Shown piece after piece: positions 1 to 8,819 of a DNA stretch of 64,000 nt (within the stretch, counting starts at the first letter, position 1; every line of letters begins with the position of its first letter). The stretch is from Consotaella salsifontis (lineage in GTDB: Bacteria; Pseudomonadota; Alphaproteobacteria; Rhizobiales; Rhizobiaceae): the NCBI RefSeq assembly GCF_900167365.1, contig NZ_FUXL01000002.1, forward strand, positions 248,001 to 312,000. The letters run 5' to 3'. The notes beneath the pieces were generated by a model. It saw only the letters and a list, made by a program, of their open reading frames with translations, was not told the DNA's origin and searched no databases. A program made the translations under genes and the position numbers.

Positions 1-60
1 GACACCAACGCTGATGAACATTCGTTCAACAAAAACAATAATCCCCCCGACCGCGCTTCA

Positions 61-981
61 TCAAGGGGCCGTACCGCCGCCGAGGCGCTCCGCATGAGCG
101 AGAAACCACGTGACGGCGAGAAGGTCGGCCGAGCCGCCGGGGTTGAGATTGCGCTCGATCATCGCCTCGTCGAGGACGATCATCGCCTCAATGAACCCTG
201 GATGATCGATGCCCCCCATCGCCCTCAGCCGGCGCGCCTTTTCCTGGATGTAGCGGAGAGCGCCCACACCGCCTCTTGTCACGATGTTGGTGTCGGCATT
301 GACGGCGAGAAGCTCCAGGAACGCAGAGAGAAGCGCCATCCTTCCCCCCGCACCCGCCTCGCGCGCTTGACGGTAGGCGGGAAGCGAATACTGCCGTACC
401 GTGGCGAAGCCCGAGGCGGCCTCGCCGCGCGCGCCCGTCAGGCCGTGAAGCCGGTAAAGATGCTCGCCCGCCGTCCGCGGCTGGCCGGCGTGCCCTAGCT
501 CGGCCTCTACCAAGCCGTCGCACATCCGCGCCACTTCCTCGCAAAGATCGTCGACGTCGGGGCGCCGGGGCAGGGCCGAAAGGCGTCCGGCCGCCGCCAG
601 CAGAAGCCCAAGAGCGAAGATCGAGCCCTTGTGGCAGTTGACGCCGCCGGTGGCAGTCAGCATCGCGCGTTCGCATGCGATCCCCTCGCCCCGGATCGAG
701 GCGAGGAATGTCCTCGGAGGGATGCCGCTGCCCTCGACGCCGCAGCGATGAAAGCGCAGGAAAAACGGGGCGATAGCGGCCGCGCTCGCCATGAAGGTGG
801 ATAGCTTCATGTCGCGGTTGGCGCCACTGTTGCGCCGGTCGACGAGGCCGGGCTTGGGCGTCAGCGTCACTTCGCGGATCAGCGCACGATACGCCAGCCC
901 CGCCCACGCGGTGGAAGTCACGGCGCTCGACGCGGATAGAACAAGCGCGGGGTCAGTCGCCGCCGAAACCGAGAGAGGCAT
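61..981 (-). CDS. citG: Triphosphoribosyl-dephospho-CoA synthase CitG
   Basis: Makes 2'-(5''-triphosphoribosyl)-3'-dephospho-CoA from ATP and dephospho-CoA, the precursor of the citrate lyase prosthetic group. The 306-residue protein has the family's conserved segment near residues 40-58 (LTPKPGLVDRRNSGANRDM) and a second one with TNIVTRGG. I chose the ATG at 981 over an upstream extension because the extension is the antisense-like tail inside citX, and 306 residues matches the usual CitG length. It overlaps the end of citX by 29 bp and is the last gene of the cit operon. The function is secure from family and context; the start is probable. Confidence 0.93.
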   Translation of the reverse strand: MPLSVSAATDPALVLSASSAVTSTAWAGLAYRALIREVTLTPKPGLVDRRNSGANRDMKLSTFMASAAAIAPFFLRFHRCGVEGSGIPPRTFLASIRGEGIACERAMLTATGGVNCHKGSIFALGLLLAAAGRLSALPRRPDVDDLCEEVARMCDGLVEAELGHAGQPRTAGEHLYRLHGLTGARGEAASGFATVRQYSLPAYRQAREAGAGGRMALLSAFLELLAVNADTNIVTRGGVGALRYIQEKARRLRAMGGIDHPGFIEAMIVLDEAMIERNLNPGGSADLLAVTWFLAHAERLGGGTAP

Positions 982-1519
982 GGGCTTTTTCCGCAACAAT
1001 CGAGAACAGCTCTTCCACGGGATGGCGGCGCGAGCGGGCGCAGACGTGAGCCGCCTCCCCGCAGACGAGACATCGCCGCACGGGAAGACCGAGAGCACGT
1101 CGCGAAATGCTAAGCTCGCCCAGCGCGATGACGTCAAGGTCCCACAGCCGGCCGAGCTCATGGGTCTCCTCGATCGCCGTCATCGCCCGCTTGATATCCG
1201 CCGCTTCGGCGTCGATGACGACAAGCGCCTCCGGCCCCGTGCCCGCAGCGATCCTCTCCTCCGCCAGGATCGTCCAGCCACACCCGCGCGCCGCCGCACG
1301 AACCTGCTCGATCGCAGCCGCCAGCAATGGCGTGGCGAAAGGCGGGTTCTTCACCGCGCCCGGCATGACCAGGGTGAGGGAAACCAAAGGGCGGTGAAAG
1401 CGCGCCAGCATCGCCCCCTGGCGCTCCACGCGCGCCTCGCGGGCGGCGAGCATTTCCTCGAGAGTGATCGGGCGGGCATGGGAGTCCCCTCGCCCGCCGA
1501 TATCGACGGACCAGGTCAA
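953..1519 (-). CDS. citX: Apo-citrate lyase phosphoribosyl-dephospho-CoA transferase CitX
   Basis: Transfers the phosphoribosyl-dephospho-CoA prosthetic group from the CitG product to the acyl carrier subunit CitD. The 188 residues contain the family hallmarks HELGRLWDLDV near residue 120 and a C-terminal RRCLVCGEAAHVCARSRRH segment, where a cysteine pair and the ARSRxH motif are conserved. The start codon is TTG at 1519, overlapping the TGA of citF by four bases (TTGA), so translation is probably coupled to citF. It lies between citF and citG in the operon. Confidence 0.93.
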   Translation of the reverse strand: MTWSVDIGGRGDSHARPITLEEMLAAREARVERQGAMLARFHRPLVSLTLVMPGAVKNPPFATPLLAAAIEQVRAAARGCGWTILAEERIAAGTGPEALVVIDAEAADIKRAMTAIEETHELGRLWDLDVIALGELSISRRALGLPVRRCLVCGEAAHVCARSRRHPVEELFSIVAEKAHASLGFGGD

Positions 1520-3039
1520 CCCTTGACCTGCCGGACGACGTCTATCACCGTGCCGTCGCGGTAGCGCACGATGCCGACGACCTTGTCGAGATATTCGATC
1601 GGTCGCGGTTCGCCGGTAATTGACACGGCGCGCTCATGAAGCTCCTCGATGGAAAGCACCGGCAGGCCCGCCGCCTTTAGCCGCTCGGCGACCTCGGGAC
1701 GGGCGGGATTGACCGCGACGCCATGGTCCGTGACCAGCACGCCGATGCATTCGCCCGGCGTCACCACGGTGTTGACCCGCCTGACCACGGTCGGAATGCG
1801 GCTGCGGATCAAGGGCGCGACGACGATGGCGAGGTTGGCGCCCGCCGCCACGTCGCTGTGGCCGCCCGAAGCGCCGCGCATTACGCCGTCCGAGCCAGTG
1901 ATGACATTGACGTTGAAGTCGAGATCGACCTCCAGCGCCGAGAGGACGACGATGTCCACCTGATCGACATAGGCGGCCTTGCCGCGCGGGCTGGCGTACT
2001 GGTTGGTCGAGACCTCCAGGTGCCGGGGCGAGGTGCGCAGCGATTCCGCCGCGTCCGCGTCGAAGCTCTGGGTATCGATGATGGTCTCGATCAGCCCCTT
2101 CTTGTGAAGATCGACGATGGAGCCGGTGATGCCGCCGAGGGCGAAGGAGGCGGTGATGCCCCTCTTCCTCATGCGGTTCTCGATGAAGCGCGTCACCGCC
2201 GTCGCCGACGCGCCCGATCCCGTCTGCAGGGAAAAGCCCTGCTCGAAGAAGCCGCAATGCTCCACCACGTCCGCCGCGAACTTGGCGATCAGCAGTTCGC
2301 GCGGGTTGGAGGTGATGCGCGCCGCGCCGATGGATATCTTGGACGGATCGCCGATCTGATCGACCTTGACCACGAAGTCCACCTGGTCGTGGCGGATGGA
2401 GGCCGGCGCGTTGGGAAAGGGCACGATCTCCTCGGCCAGCAGGACCACCTTGGCGGCGAACTGCGCGTCGACCATCGCATAGCCGAGCGAGCCGCAGCGC
2501 GAACGCCCCGAGACGCCGTTGGCATTGCCGAAGTCGTCGGCGGTGGAAACGCCAAGAAAGGCGACGTCGATCTTGAGCTCTCCCGACTGGATGAGCGCCA
2601 CACGTCCGCCATGCGAGTGAATGTTCACCGGCTCGTCCATCAGGCCGTGGGACAGAGCCTCGGCGAGCTTGCCGCGCATGCCCGAGGTGTAGATGCGCGA
2701 GATCACGCCGCTCTTGATATGCTCGATCAGCGGCGCATTGCAGGAGAGCAGCGAGGAGGAGGCGAGCGTCAGGTTTTTGAAGCCCATCGTCGCCAGGGCC
2801 GCCACCACGTCGTTGATGGTCTTGTCGCCCTCGCGGAAGGCGTGATGGAATGAGATGGTCATGCCATCCGCGAGCCCCGCCTTGCGCACGGCTTCTTCGA
2901 GGGAGGCACAAAGCTTGCGCGAGCGCTTCTCCTCGCGGCTCGCGAGATAGGGCGTCTTGGCGGCAAAGCCCGCATAGGGCTCGAGCCCGGCAAGGGCCGG
3001 CGTGGACGCACCGGCGAGACGATCAGCTATGTCGTTCAT
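1516..3039 (-). CDS. citF: Citrate lyase alpha subunit CitF (citrate:acetyl-ACP transferase)
   Basis: The alpha subunit exchanges the acetyl group on the acyl carrier protein for citrate, the first half of citrate cleavage to acetate and oxaloacetate. Length 507 residues is typical for CitF. It carries the glycine-rich stretch TGSGASATAVTRF, the ASGGHSDVAAGANL motif and the conserved C-terminus (DGTVIDVVRQVKG). A GAGGGAGA ribosome-binding site precedes the ATG at 3039, and the citE stop is 14 bp upstream, so all cit genes are likely on one message. Confidence 0.97.
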   Translation of the reverse strand: MNDIADRLAGASTPALAGLEPYAGFAAKTPYLASREEKRSRKLCASLEEAVRKAGLADGMTISFHHAFREGDKTINDVVAALATMGFKNLTLASSSLLSCNAPLIEHIKSGVISRIYTSGMRGKLAEALSHGLMDEPVNIHSHGGRVALIQSGELKIDVAFLGVSTADDFGNANGVSGRSRCGSLGYAMVDAQFAAKVVLLAEEIVPFPNAPASIRHDQVDFVVKVDQIGDPSKISIGAARITSNPRELLIAKFAADVVEHCGFFEQGFSLQTGSGASATAVTRFIENRMRKRGITASFALGGITGSIVDLHKKGLIETIIDTQSFDADAAESLRTSPRHLEVSTNQYASPRGKAAYVDQVDIVVLSALEVDLDFNVNVITGSDGVMRGASGGHSDVAAGANLAIVVAPLIRSRIPTVVRRVNTVVTPGECIGVLVTDHGVAVNPARPEVAERLKAAGLPVLSIEELHERAVSITGEPRPIEYLDKVVGIVRYRDGTVIDVVRQVKG

Positions 3040-3053
3040 GGATTCGTCTCCCT

Positions 3054-3926
3054 CTACTGCCGGACACCCGAGGCCGCGGCGCGCTGAAGCACCCGCTCGG
3101 CCATGGCAATCACCGGCGCATCCACCATCTTGCCGTTGAGCGAGACGACGCCGAGGCCCTTCTCCTCTGCCTGGGCCGCTGCCGCCACCACGCGGCGGGC
3201 GTAGTCGACCTCCTCCTGTGCTGGCGCAAAGGCGTTGTGCAAAAGCTCGATCTGGCGCGGATTGATCAGCGACTTGCCGGTGAAGCCGAGGCGCTTGATG
3301 AGATCCACCTCCTTCAGGAAGCCCGCTTCGTCGTTGACGTCGCCGAACACGACGTCGAAGGCATCGACCCGGGCGGCGCGCGCCGCGTGAAGCACGGCGC
3401 AGCGGGCATAGAAGAGCTCGGTGCCGTCGCCGCGCTGCGTCTGCATGTCCATCACATAGTCGAACCCGGCGAGCGCAATGCCCATGATGCGCGGCGAAGC
3501 CTTGGCGATAGCCAGGGCGTTGACGACGCCCGAGGCGGATTCGATCGCCGCCATCAGTCTGGTCGATCCGACCTCGCGTCCGCAGGCGCGCTCTATGCGC
3601 TCCACCTCGGTCTCGAGATCGGCAACATCCTCGGCGGTGTCGGTCTTGGGAAGGCGCACGACGTCGACGCCGGCGCGCACCACCGCCTCCAGGTCCAGCC
3701 GGCCGAAGGGCGTCGAGAGAGGATTGATGCGGACCACCTTCTCGCGCTTGGCGTAGGCCGGCATCTTCAGCGCGTGATAGACGAGCAGGCGCGCCGTGTC
3801 CTTCTCGCGCAGCGACACGGCGTCCTCGAGATCGAACATGAAGCTGTCGGCCTCGAAGACGAAAGCGGTGGAGAGCATCGCCGCGTTCGAGCCCGGCAGA
3901 AACAGCATGGAGCGGCGGAGCGTCAT
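3054..3926 (-). CDS. citE: Citrate lyase beta subunit CitE (citryl-ACP lyase)
   Basis: CitE cleaves citryl-ACP to oxaloacetate and acetyl-ACP. The 290-residue HpcH/HpaI-type aldolase fold is recognisable from the start [14 protein letters not shown], the metal-site region [15 protein letters not shown] (about residues 32-46) and [13 protein letters not shown] in the middle. The ATG at 3926 overlaps the citD stop (ATGA), and GGGAGG lies upstream. No anomaly is seen. Stand-alone CitE-like proteins exist, but the adjacent citD and citF make the beta-subunit role clear. Confidence 0.96.
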   Translation of the reverse strand: MTLRRSMLFLPGSNAAMLSTAFVFEADSFMFDLEDAVSLREKDTARLLVYHALKMPAYAKREKVVRINPLSTPFGRLDLEAVVRAGVDVVRLPKTDTAEDVADLETEVERIERACGREVGSTRLMAAIESASGVVNALAIAKASPRIMGIALAGFDYVMDMQTQRGDGTELFYARCAVLHAARAARVDAFDVVFGDVNDEAGFLKEVDLIKRLGFTGKSLINPRQIELLHNAFAPAQEEVDYARRVVAAAAQAEEKGLGVVSLNGKMVDAPVIAMAERVLQRAAASGVRQ

Positions 3927-4219
3927 GACAGCGCCTCCCAGTCGATTCCGGTGGCGTCCGAGGCTCTCAGCACCGCGGCCTGGACCCGCGCGCGGATCGA
4001 GCAGTCGAGCGCTCCCTTGTCCTCGATTAGAACCAGGGCGTTCGTCACGCCGAGGCGGGAAAGCGTCTCGCGCACCACGGCCTCGATCTGCGCCCCGAAC
4101 TGGTGAATGACCTCACTGTTGACGTGGAGTTCCAACCCCTCGTCCTGGGCCGGCGACACCTTTACCAACAGGTCGTTGGATTCCAGCGTTCCGGCGATGC
4201 TGTCCCTGACGATGTTCAC
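3923..4219 (-). CDS. citD: Citrate lyase acyl carrier protein (gamma subunit) CitD, GTG start
   Basis: CitD carries the phosphoribosyl-dephospho-CoA arm for CitE and CitF. The frame is open upstream to 4441, but the GTG at 4219 gives exactly 98 residues, the family's usual length, beginning [16 protein letters not shown], which lines up with the start of E. coli CitD. An AGGAGG element lies about 10-12 bases upstream of this GTG, while the ATG at 4291 has no such support and would add unrelated residues. The motif [12 protein letters not shown] near residue 70 is typical of CitD; its serine-equivalent is the prosthetic group attachment region of the family. The gene overlaps citE by four bases. 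Confidence 0.93.
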   Translation of the reverse strand: MNIVRDSIAGTLESNDLLVKVSPAQDEGLELHVNSEVIHQFGAQIEAVVRETLSRLGVTNALVLIEDKGALDCSIRARVQAAVLRASDATGIDWEALS

Positions 4220-4340
4220 GTCTTTCCTCGCCTCCTCATTCCATGCGGCGACAGGGCCTGCCCGCCCACCGCTTATTCCCTCATCATCCATCAGCGGGCC
4301 GTGACCGACAGCCGTTTCTTCCAGCGCCGTGCCCGATCTC

Positions 4341-5462
4341 TCATTGGCGCGAACCGCCAGGCAGCGAGGCCAGCGTCTGCCAGCCCTCTGCCTCGCTCGC
4401 GCCAGGGGGAAGTTCCACCGATCGCCGGCGCATCGGCGCATAGTTCTTCAACAGGACATCGAGCGTCGCCGGCGGCACGATCTCGGCGATGCGGTCGAAG
4501 CGCTCGTTGCGCAAAAGCCGGCGCACCTCGGAGGCCGAGATCGGCACCCCCGTCGCCGTGGTGCGCTCGACCTCCACCACCGCCACCGGCGCGGCGGGGG
4601 AAACGTCCGCCTGGAGCCAGTACTTCATGTCCTCGTTGTATTTGAGCGTCGTGGCGCAGAAGGGCTCGGTGCCGACATAGCGGTGGGTGATACCGAGAGC
4701 CGGTGCAATGTAGTTGCGGAAGAGAAGCAGATCGATCGCCGAGACACAGTCGCCGACGATCCCCTTCTCCTTAAAGAAATAGGCCGAGAACGTCGCCCGC
4801 GAGATCATGTATTGCGAGCCGTGGTGGAGCGTCAGGTTGGTGATGTCCTTCACCCCTTCTGCAACCAGGGCATAGCGGTCGCGATAGCTGATCAGCGAGA
4901 CATCCTCGGCGACCACGAAAAGGTGCAGCCAGTCGCAGGCCTCCGCCGCGCGCTCCACCAGATAGCGATGGCCGTAGGTGAACGGGTTGGCGTTCATCAC
5001 GATGGAGCCGATCCGAGGCATGTCCTTGCGCAACGCCTTCAGGCGATTGCAGTAGGAGCGGATGCCGATGGGCGTGTTCTCCATCACCGTGACGTAGCCG
5101 GGCGCCTCCACCAGCGGATAGAAGCCGCAGCCTGCGAAGACTGAGACGTTCTCGGGGCGGGTGTAGAGAAAGAGGTGCGTGTGGCCGCGTTCATGGGCGA
5201 GCGCCACCACCTCGCTCACCACCTTGAGGCTGAGATTTTCACCGCGATAATCGGGGCAGGTGGCGACGCATTTGACGATGTTGCATTCGAGCCCGGCGCA
5301 GGCCACCAGCCGCCCCTCGCGACGGCAGACCACCAGAGCCTCGATGTTCTCCTCATAATCGAGGCCGCATTCCGCGAGCAGCGCGATCACCGCCGCCCGT
5401 TCCCCCGCATCCAGCGTGGGGTCCACGACAGAGAAGTCGAGTTCGTCCCCGCCCTCGCTCAT
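4341..5462 (-). CDS. citC: [Citrate (pro-3S)-lyase] ligase CitC
   Basis: CitC activates citrate lyase by acetylating the thiol of the CitD prosthetic group with acetate and ATP. The 373 residues show an N-terminal GNAT-like domain (about 20-130) and a nucleotidyltransferase domain with the signature NANPFTYGHRYL near residue 155 (the HxGH-type ATP site). GGAGGGG lies just before the ATG at 5462. It is the first gene of the minus-strand cit operon, 121 bp upstream of the citD start. The 500 bp upstream lead to a divergent GntR regulator. Confidence 0.95.
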   Translation of the reverse strand: MSEGGDELDFSVVDPTLDAGERAAVIALLAECGLDYEENIEALVVCRREGRLVACAGLECNIVKCVATCPDYRGENLSLKVVSEVVALAHERGHTHLFLYTRPENVSVFAGCGFYPLVEAPGYVTVMENTPIGIRSYCNRLKALRKDMPRIGSIVMNANPFTYGHRYLVERAAEACDWLHLFVVAEDVSLISYRDRYALVAEGVKDITNLTLHHGSQYMISRATFSAYFFKEKGIVGDCVSAIDLLLFRNYIAPALGITHRYVGTEPFCATTLKYNEDMKYWLQADVSPAAPVAVVEVERTTATGVPISASEVRRLLRNERFDRIAEIVPPATLDVLLKNYAPMRRRSVELPPGASEAEGWQTLASLPGGSRQ

Positions 5463-5960
5463 CGCCGCCCCTCCCCCCGGAGAGCCACAAGTCGCCCAAA
5501 CCGTCGTCGGATGAAAGGTCGCGTTCCCGTCATGATGCGGTTCGGTTCTTTTCCGTCATCCTCGCGCCCTGCCATCGACGCAGCCGAACGAAGCATCGCG
5601 GCGGCAGACAGCCACCCATCGGCACCGATTTTGTCGGCGCCTGAAATGCCGCTTTCGGTGCTCCTCCCCCACAGGGGCCGGAAGGCCCATTTTTGTCCAT
5701 CGGGGGATGAACTCCCCTCTTTCGCGCCAATTTTGACCTATGACGGCTTACGCAAAGAAGCTGTCGCGGCCCTGTCAGCGAGGGTGCGACATGGGCAGCC
5801 AAGGCGGCGATGGCGCCGGTCGGCATCTATAGTTCTCGGGATTGGCCCCGTGCTTCGGCAAAACGTCGCACGGCCGAAAAGGAGGGGGAGCGGAACCGCT
5901 GGCGGCGCGAAGGCAAAGATATCTTATCCTTCAATGCTGTGGCATTATGAGCTGACTAGT
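5463..5960. promoter_or_regulatory. Divergent citC / gntR control region
   Basis: This 498-bp stretch between citC (minus) and the GntR gene (plus) has no convincing gene; a 98-codon frame on the minus strand has no family features. It holds a short hairpin near 5701 (GGGGA-TGAAC-TCCCC) and, near the gntR end, two palindromes listed separately. It must contain the promoters of both the cit operon and the regulator. I could not assign -35/-10 boxes with confidence. Confidence 0.6.
5916..5946. promoter_or_regulatory. Two palindromes before gntR, candidate operator
   Basis: A perfect 10-bp palindrome, AAGATATCTT, lies at 5916-5925. It is followed at 5933-5946 by the inverted repeat AATGC-TGTG-GCATT. 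Both sit within 45 bp upstream of the probable gntR start at 5961. FCD-type GntR proteins bind short inverted repeats of this size, so one of these may be the operator for autoregulation or for cit control. The palindromes are visible directly; the role is inference. Confidence 0.4.
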
Positions 5961-6695
5961 ATGCAAGCCATGTTCGAAGAAGCGATCGCCGTCATGCCCG
6001 CCCCCGAAGAGCCTCTTGTTCTAGATCCGGCGGCCCCCATCGGGCCACAGATCGTCCGTGTTCTCCGCAGCCAGATCGTGCGAGCCGAGCTGGTTCCGGG
6101 AACCCGACTCTCGGAGCAGGAGATCGCGTCGCGCTACAGTTTCTCGCGACAGCCGGTTCGCGAGGCATTCATTAAGCTGTCAGAGCAAGGTCTTCTGGAG
6201 ATCCGACCGCAGCGCGGCAGCTTCGTGCGAAAGATCTCGCAGGCCGAGGTGATGGACGCCCGCTTCGTGCGCGAGGCGATCGAGACGGACATCGTGCGCC
6301 TGGTGGCGGAAACGGCCGATGACGCTTTCGTCGCCGAACTCCAGCGCCAGATCGCTGAGCAACGCGACGCACGAGCCCAGGGAACCGCGACCTTCTTTCA
6401 GCTCGACGAAGTGTTTCATCGCACCTTGGCGGAGGCTGCGGGCAAAGGGCGCATCTGGTCGTTTCTCGAGGACATCAAGGCGCAGATGGATCGGGTACGC
6501 TTCCTCAGCACCGTCGATTTCCCGCTCGATCTGATCATCGACCAGCATCAGGTGATCGTCGACGCCATCGCGGCGCACGACCCTGCAGCGGCGGAGGCAG
6601 CCATGCGCACACATTTGCGCAAGGTTCTCGACGATCTGCCGGCCATCGTGTCTGCGCATCCAGGCTACTTCATCGCGGACGATGCCGGCAGATGA
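5961..6695 (+). CDS. GntR-family (FCD) transcriptional regulator, probable cit regulator
   Basis: A 244-residue DNA-binding regulator with an N-terminal winged helix (about residues 20-90; LSEQEIASRYSFSRQPVREAF is the recognition region) and a C-terminal all-helical FCD ligand domain, where the metal/ligand histidines of the family occur in DEVFHRTL and QHQVIVDAI. The frame is open far upstream, but palindromes sit at 5916-5946 and similarity begins only after 5961; 5970 is an alternative start. Its divergent position next to citC suggests it controls citrate fermentation, like the GntR-family CitO of lactic acid bacteria. The effector is unknown. Confidence 0.85.
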   Translation: MQAMFEEAIAVMPAPEEPLVLDPAAPIGPQIVRVLRSQIVRAELVPGTRLSEQEIASRYSFSRQPVREAFIKLSEQGLLEIRPQRGSFVRKISQAEVMDARFVREAIETDIVRLVAETADDAFVAELQRQIAEQRDARAQGTATFFQLDEVFHRTLAEAAGKGRIWSFLEDIKAQMDRVRFLSTVDFPLDLIIDQHQVIVDAIAAHDPAAAEAAMRTHLRKVLDDLPAIVSAHPGYFIADDAGR

Positions 6696-6718
6696 GCCGG
6701 CGCCCCCGGCTGTGGCGG

Positions 6719-8152
6719 TCAGCCCGCGAGCCCCGGCTCGCCATGCCACCGCCGAGCCCGATAGACATAGCGTGAGGTCAGCATCAGCGCCGCCGCCGCC
6801 AGTCCGGAGGCGAGCCCGCTCCAAATGCCGAGCCCTCCCCAGCCCGCGCCAAATGCCACGAAATAGGCGACCGGCATGCCGACGAACCAGTAGCTGACCA
6901 CGGCGATGAACATCGGCGTGCGGGTATCCTTCATGCCGCGCAGGACGCCGCTTGCCACGGCCTGGAGCGAATCGAAGATCTGAAAGATCGCGGCCACGAG
7001 GAGCAGCGGCGCGGCATAGGCGAGCACCGCTTCCGCGTTTTCCCTCTCGGGATCAAGATAGAGGCCGACGAGCTGGTCCGGGATCAGCCAGAAGAGAGAG
7101 GCCGTGCCGAAGGCTATCGTGCCGCCAAGCAGGAGCGCCGAGACACCCGCCCGCCAAAGCTCACCAGGATCGCCACGGCCGAAGGCCAATCCGACGCGGA
7201 CGGTTGCGGCATTGCCGATGCCCAGCGGTATCATGAAGGCGATGGACGAAATCTGGAGCGCGATGCCATGGGCGGCGAGCGGGATCGTGCCGATCCATCC
7301 CACCATCAGCGACGACGCCGTGAACAGGCCGACCTCCGCGATGACGGTCGCCCCAATTGGCCAGCCGAGCCGAATGATCTCAAAGAACGCCGCCCAGTCG
7401 GGCCGCCAGAACCGCTGATACAGCGCATAGCGCTCGAACTCGCGAGAGCGTGCGGTGTAGACGAAGAGCAGCGCCGCCATGATGATCTGTGTCCCGAGGG
7501 TGGCGATCGCCGCGCCGACAAGGCCGAGCGCCGGCGCACCAAACTCGCCGAAGATAAGAGCATAGTCGAGCACAGCGTTGCTCAGGGCGCCGGCAAGAAC
7601 CACCGCGAGAACACGATAGGCGCGGTTCAGCACCGTCAGGTAGGACCTGAGCCCCATGATGAGGAGTGCGGGAAACATCGACCATTGGGCGACATGCATG
7701 TAATCGGCAGAGAGCGCCGCCACGTCGGGCTTCTGACCAAGCGCGACGAGAATGCCTTCGATGTGCCAGAGCGGGATCATGACCAGCGCCGCATAGATCC
7801 CCGACACCCAGAGGCTCATGCGGATGGCGCGCCGCACCTCGCGAACGTCACCCTTGCCTTCCGCGTTGGCGGCGAGCGGGAGCGCGGCCTGGGCAAAGCC
7901 CGAACCGAAGATGAAGACGAAGAAGAACGCCTGAGTCGCAAGCACAGCGGCGGCGAGCTCGCGAGCCCCCAGCCAGCCGATCATGACGGTGTCCGTGACG
8001 GAGATGGTGATCTGCGTCAGCTGCGCGCCGACCAGCGGCAGCGCCAGTACAGCGGTCGCGCGCGCATGGCCCGGCCATGAGAGGGAGGAAGCAACAGGCA
8101 CGACCACGCGGTCGCCGTTGCCTGCGGTAAGACGGGTATCGGGATTCATCAT
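6719..8152 (-). CDS. MATE family multidrug efflux transporter
   Basis: A 477-residue inner-membrane protein with twelve predicted hydrophobic segments in two homologous halves, as in NorM/MATE exporters that expel cationic drugs against Na+ or H+. Typical segments are LPLVGAQLTQITISVTDTVMIG near the start and RLGWPIGATVIAEVGLF at the beginning of the second half. AGGTGATATG precedes the ATG at 8152. It is convergent with the GntR gene, with 23 bp between them, and 114 bp downstream of an Lrp-type regulator. The substrate cannot be deduced. Confidence 0.92.
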   Translation of the reverse strand: MMNPDTRLTAGNGDRVVVPVASSLSWPGHARATAVLALPLVGAQLTQITISVTDTVMIGWLGARELAAAVLATQAFFFVFIFGSGFAQAALPLAANAEGKGDVREVRRAIRMSLWVSGIYAALVMIPLWHIEGILVALGQKPDVAALSADYMHVAQWSMFPALLIMGLRSYLTVLNRAYRVLAVVLAGALSNAVLDYALIFGEFGAPALGLVGAAIATLGTQIIMAALLFVYTARSREFERYALYQRFWRPDWAAFFEIIRLGWPIGATVIAEVGLFTASSLMVGWIGTIPLAAHGIALQISSIAFMIPLGIGNAATVRVGLAFGRGDPGELWRAGVSALLLGGTIAFGTASLFWLIPDQLVGLYLDPERENAEAVLAYAAPLLLVAAIFQIFDSLQAVASGVLRGMKDTRTPMFIAVVSYWFVGMPVAYFVAFGAGWGGLGIWSGLASGLAAAALMLTSRYVYRARRWHGEPGLAG

Positions 8153-8266
8153 ATCACCTGTGAACCCTGCCCTTAGCCGGTGCCACGCCGGAAGTCCAAC
8201 CCGTCGTGAGGGGATCCGTCAGCGCGGAAACTGGATCGGTATCGGCGGGTTTCGCTGCGCCTCCCG

Positions 8267-8704
8267 CTAGAGCCGGGCGCGGGTGCTTCGCGGCGTTGCC
8301 AGAAGAAGATTCGTCTCGCTGGCGGTGATGCCGGGAACCAGGCGGATGCGCCTCAGCACACTGTCGAAATCGGCCAGCGTCGCGGCACCAAGCTCGACGA
8401 CGAGGTCCCAGCGCCCGTTGGTGGTGTGGATCTCCGAAACCTCCGGAAAGCCGCCAAGCGCGCTGATCACTCGATCCGTTACCCGTCCTTCGATTTCAAT
8501 CATCATGATGCCGCGCACCGGAAGATCGACGGCGTCCGCCGGTAGAATCACCGTATAGCCGAGAATGCTGCCGTTCTTTTCCAGCTTTTCCAGTCGCGAG
8601 CGTACCGTGGCGCGGGACGCGCCGAGCGCGGCGGCAAGATCGGAGATCGAGCGCCGGGCATTGTGCCGAAGGAGCGTGATGAGGTTGGTGTCGAGCTGAT
8701 CCAT
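8267..8704 (-). CDS. Lrp/AsnC family transcriptional regulator
   Basis: The 145-residue protein has an N-terminal helix-turn-helix (LDTNLITLLRHNARRSISDL through RATVRSRLEKLEKNG) and a C-terminal RAM/AsnC ligand-binding domain from about residue 65. AGGAGG precedes the ATG. It is divergent from an arginase gene across 115 bp, a common arrangement in which an Lrp-type activator senses an amino acid and switches on the adjacent catabolic gene. Control of arginase by arginine or ornithine is therefore likely but is inference. Confidence 0.93.
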   Translation of the reverse strand: MDQLDTNLITLLRHNARRSISDLAAALGASRATVRSRLEKLEKNGSILGYTVILPADAVDLPVRGIMMIEIEGRVTDRVISALGGFPEVSEIHTTNGRWDLVVELGAATLADFDSVLRRIRLVPGITASETNLLLATPRSTRARL

Positions 8705-8730
8705 GCCGCTTTGCCTCCTGTAGCCGACAT

Positions 8731-8761
8731 ATTGCTAAGAAACTGCCGCCTTTTTGGCAAT
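8731..8761. promoter_or_regulatory. Inverted repeat between lrp and arginase genes
   Basis: ATTGCTAA (8731-8738) and TTGGCAAT (8754-8761) form an inverted repeat with seven of eight positions paired and a 15-bp spacer, inside the 115-bp divergent promoter region. Lrp-family dimers bind such loosely spaced palindromes, so this is a plausible operator controlling both genes. Confidence 0.45.
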
Positions 8762-8819
8762 AATGCCTGTTCGATCCGCCGCCATCCCCTGCTTGTCTGA
8801 CAGGAACAGGAGTTTGGAC

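Noticed and set aside
5530-5826. A 98-codon frame in the citC-gntR gap
   Set aside because: No recognisable domain, no ribosome-binding site, and composition resembles non-coding GC-rich sequence.
6695-6711. AGCCGG-N5-CCGGCT between gntR and the MATE gene as a terminator
   Set aside because: Only a 6-bp stem with no T-run on either side; too weak to call.
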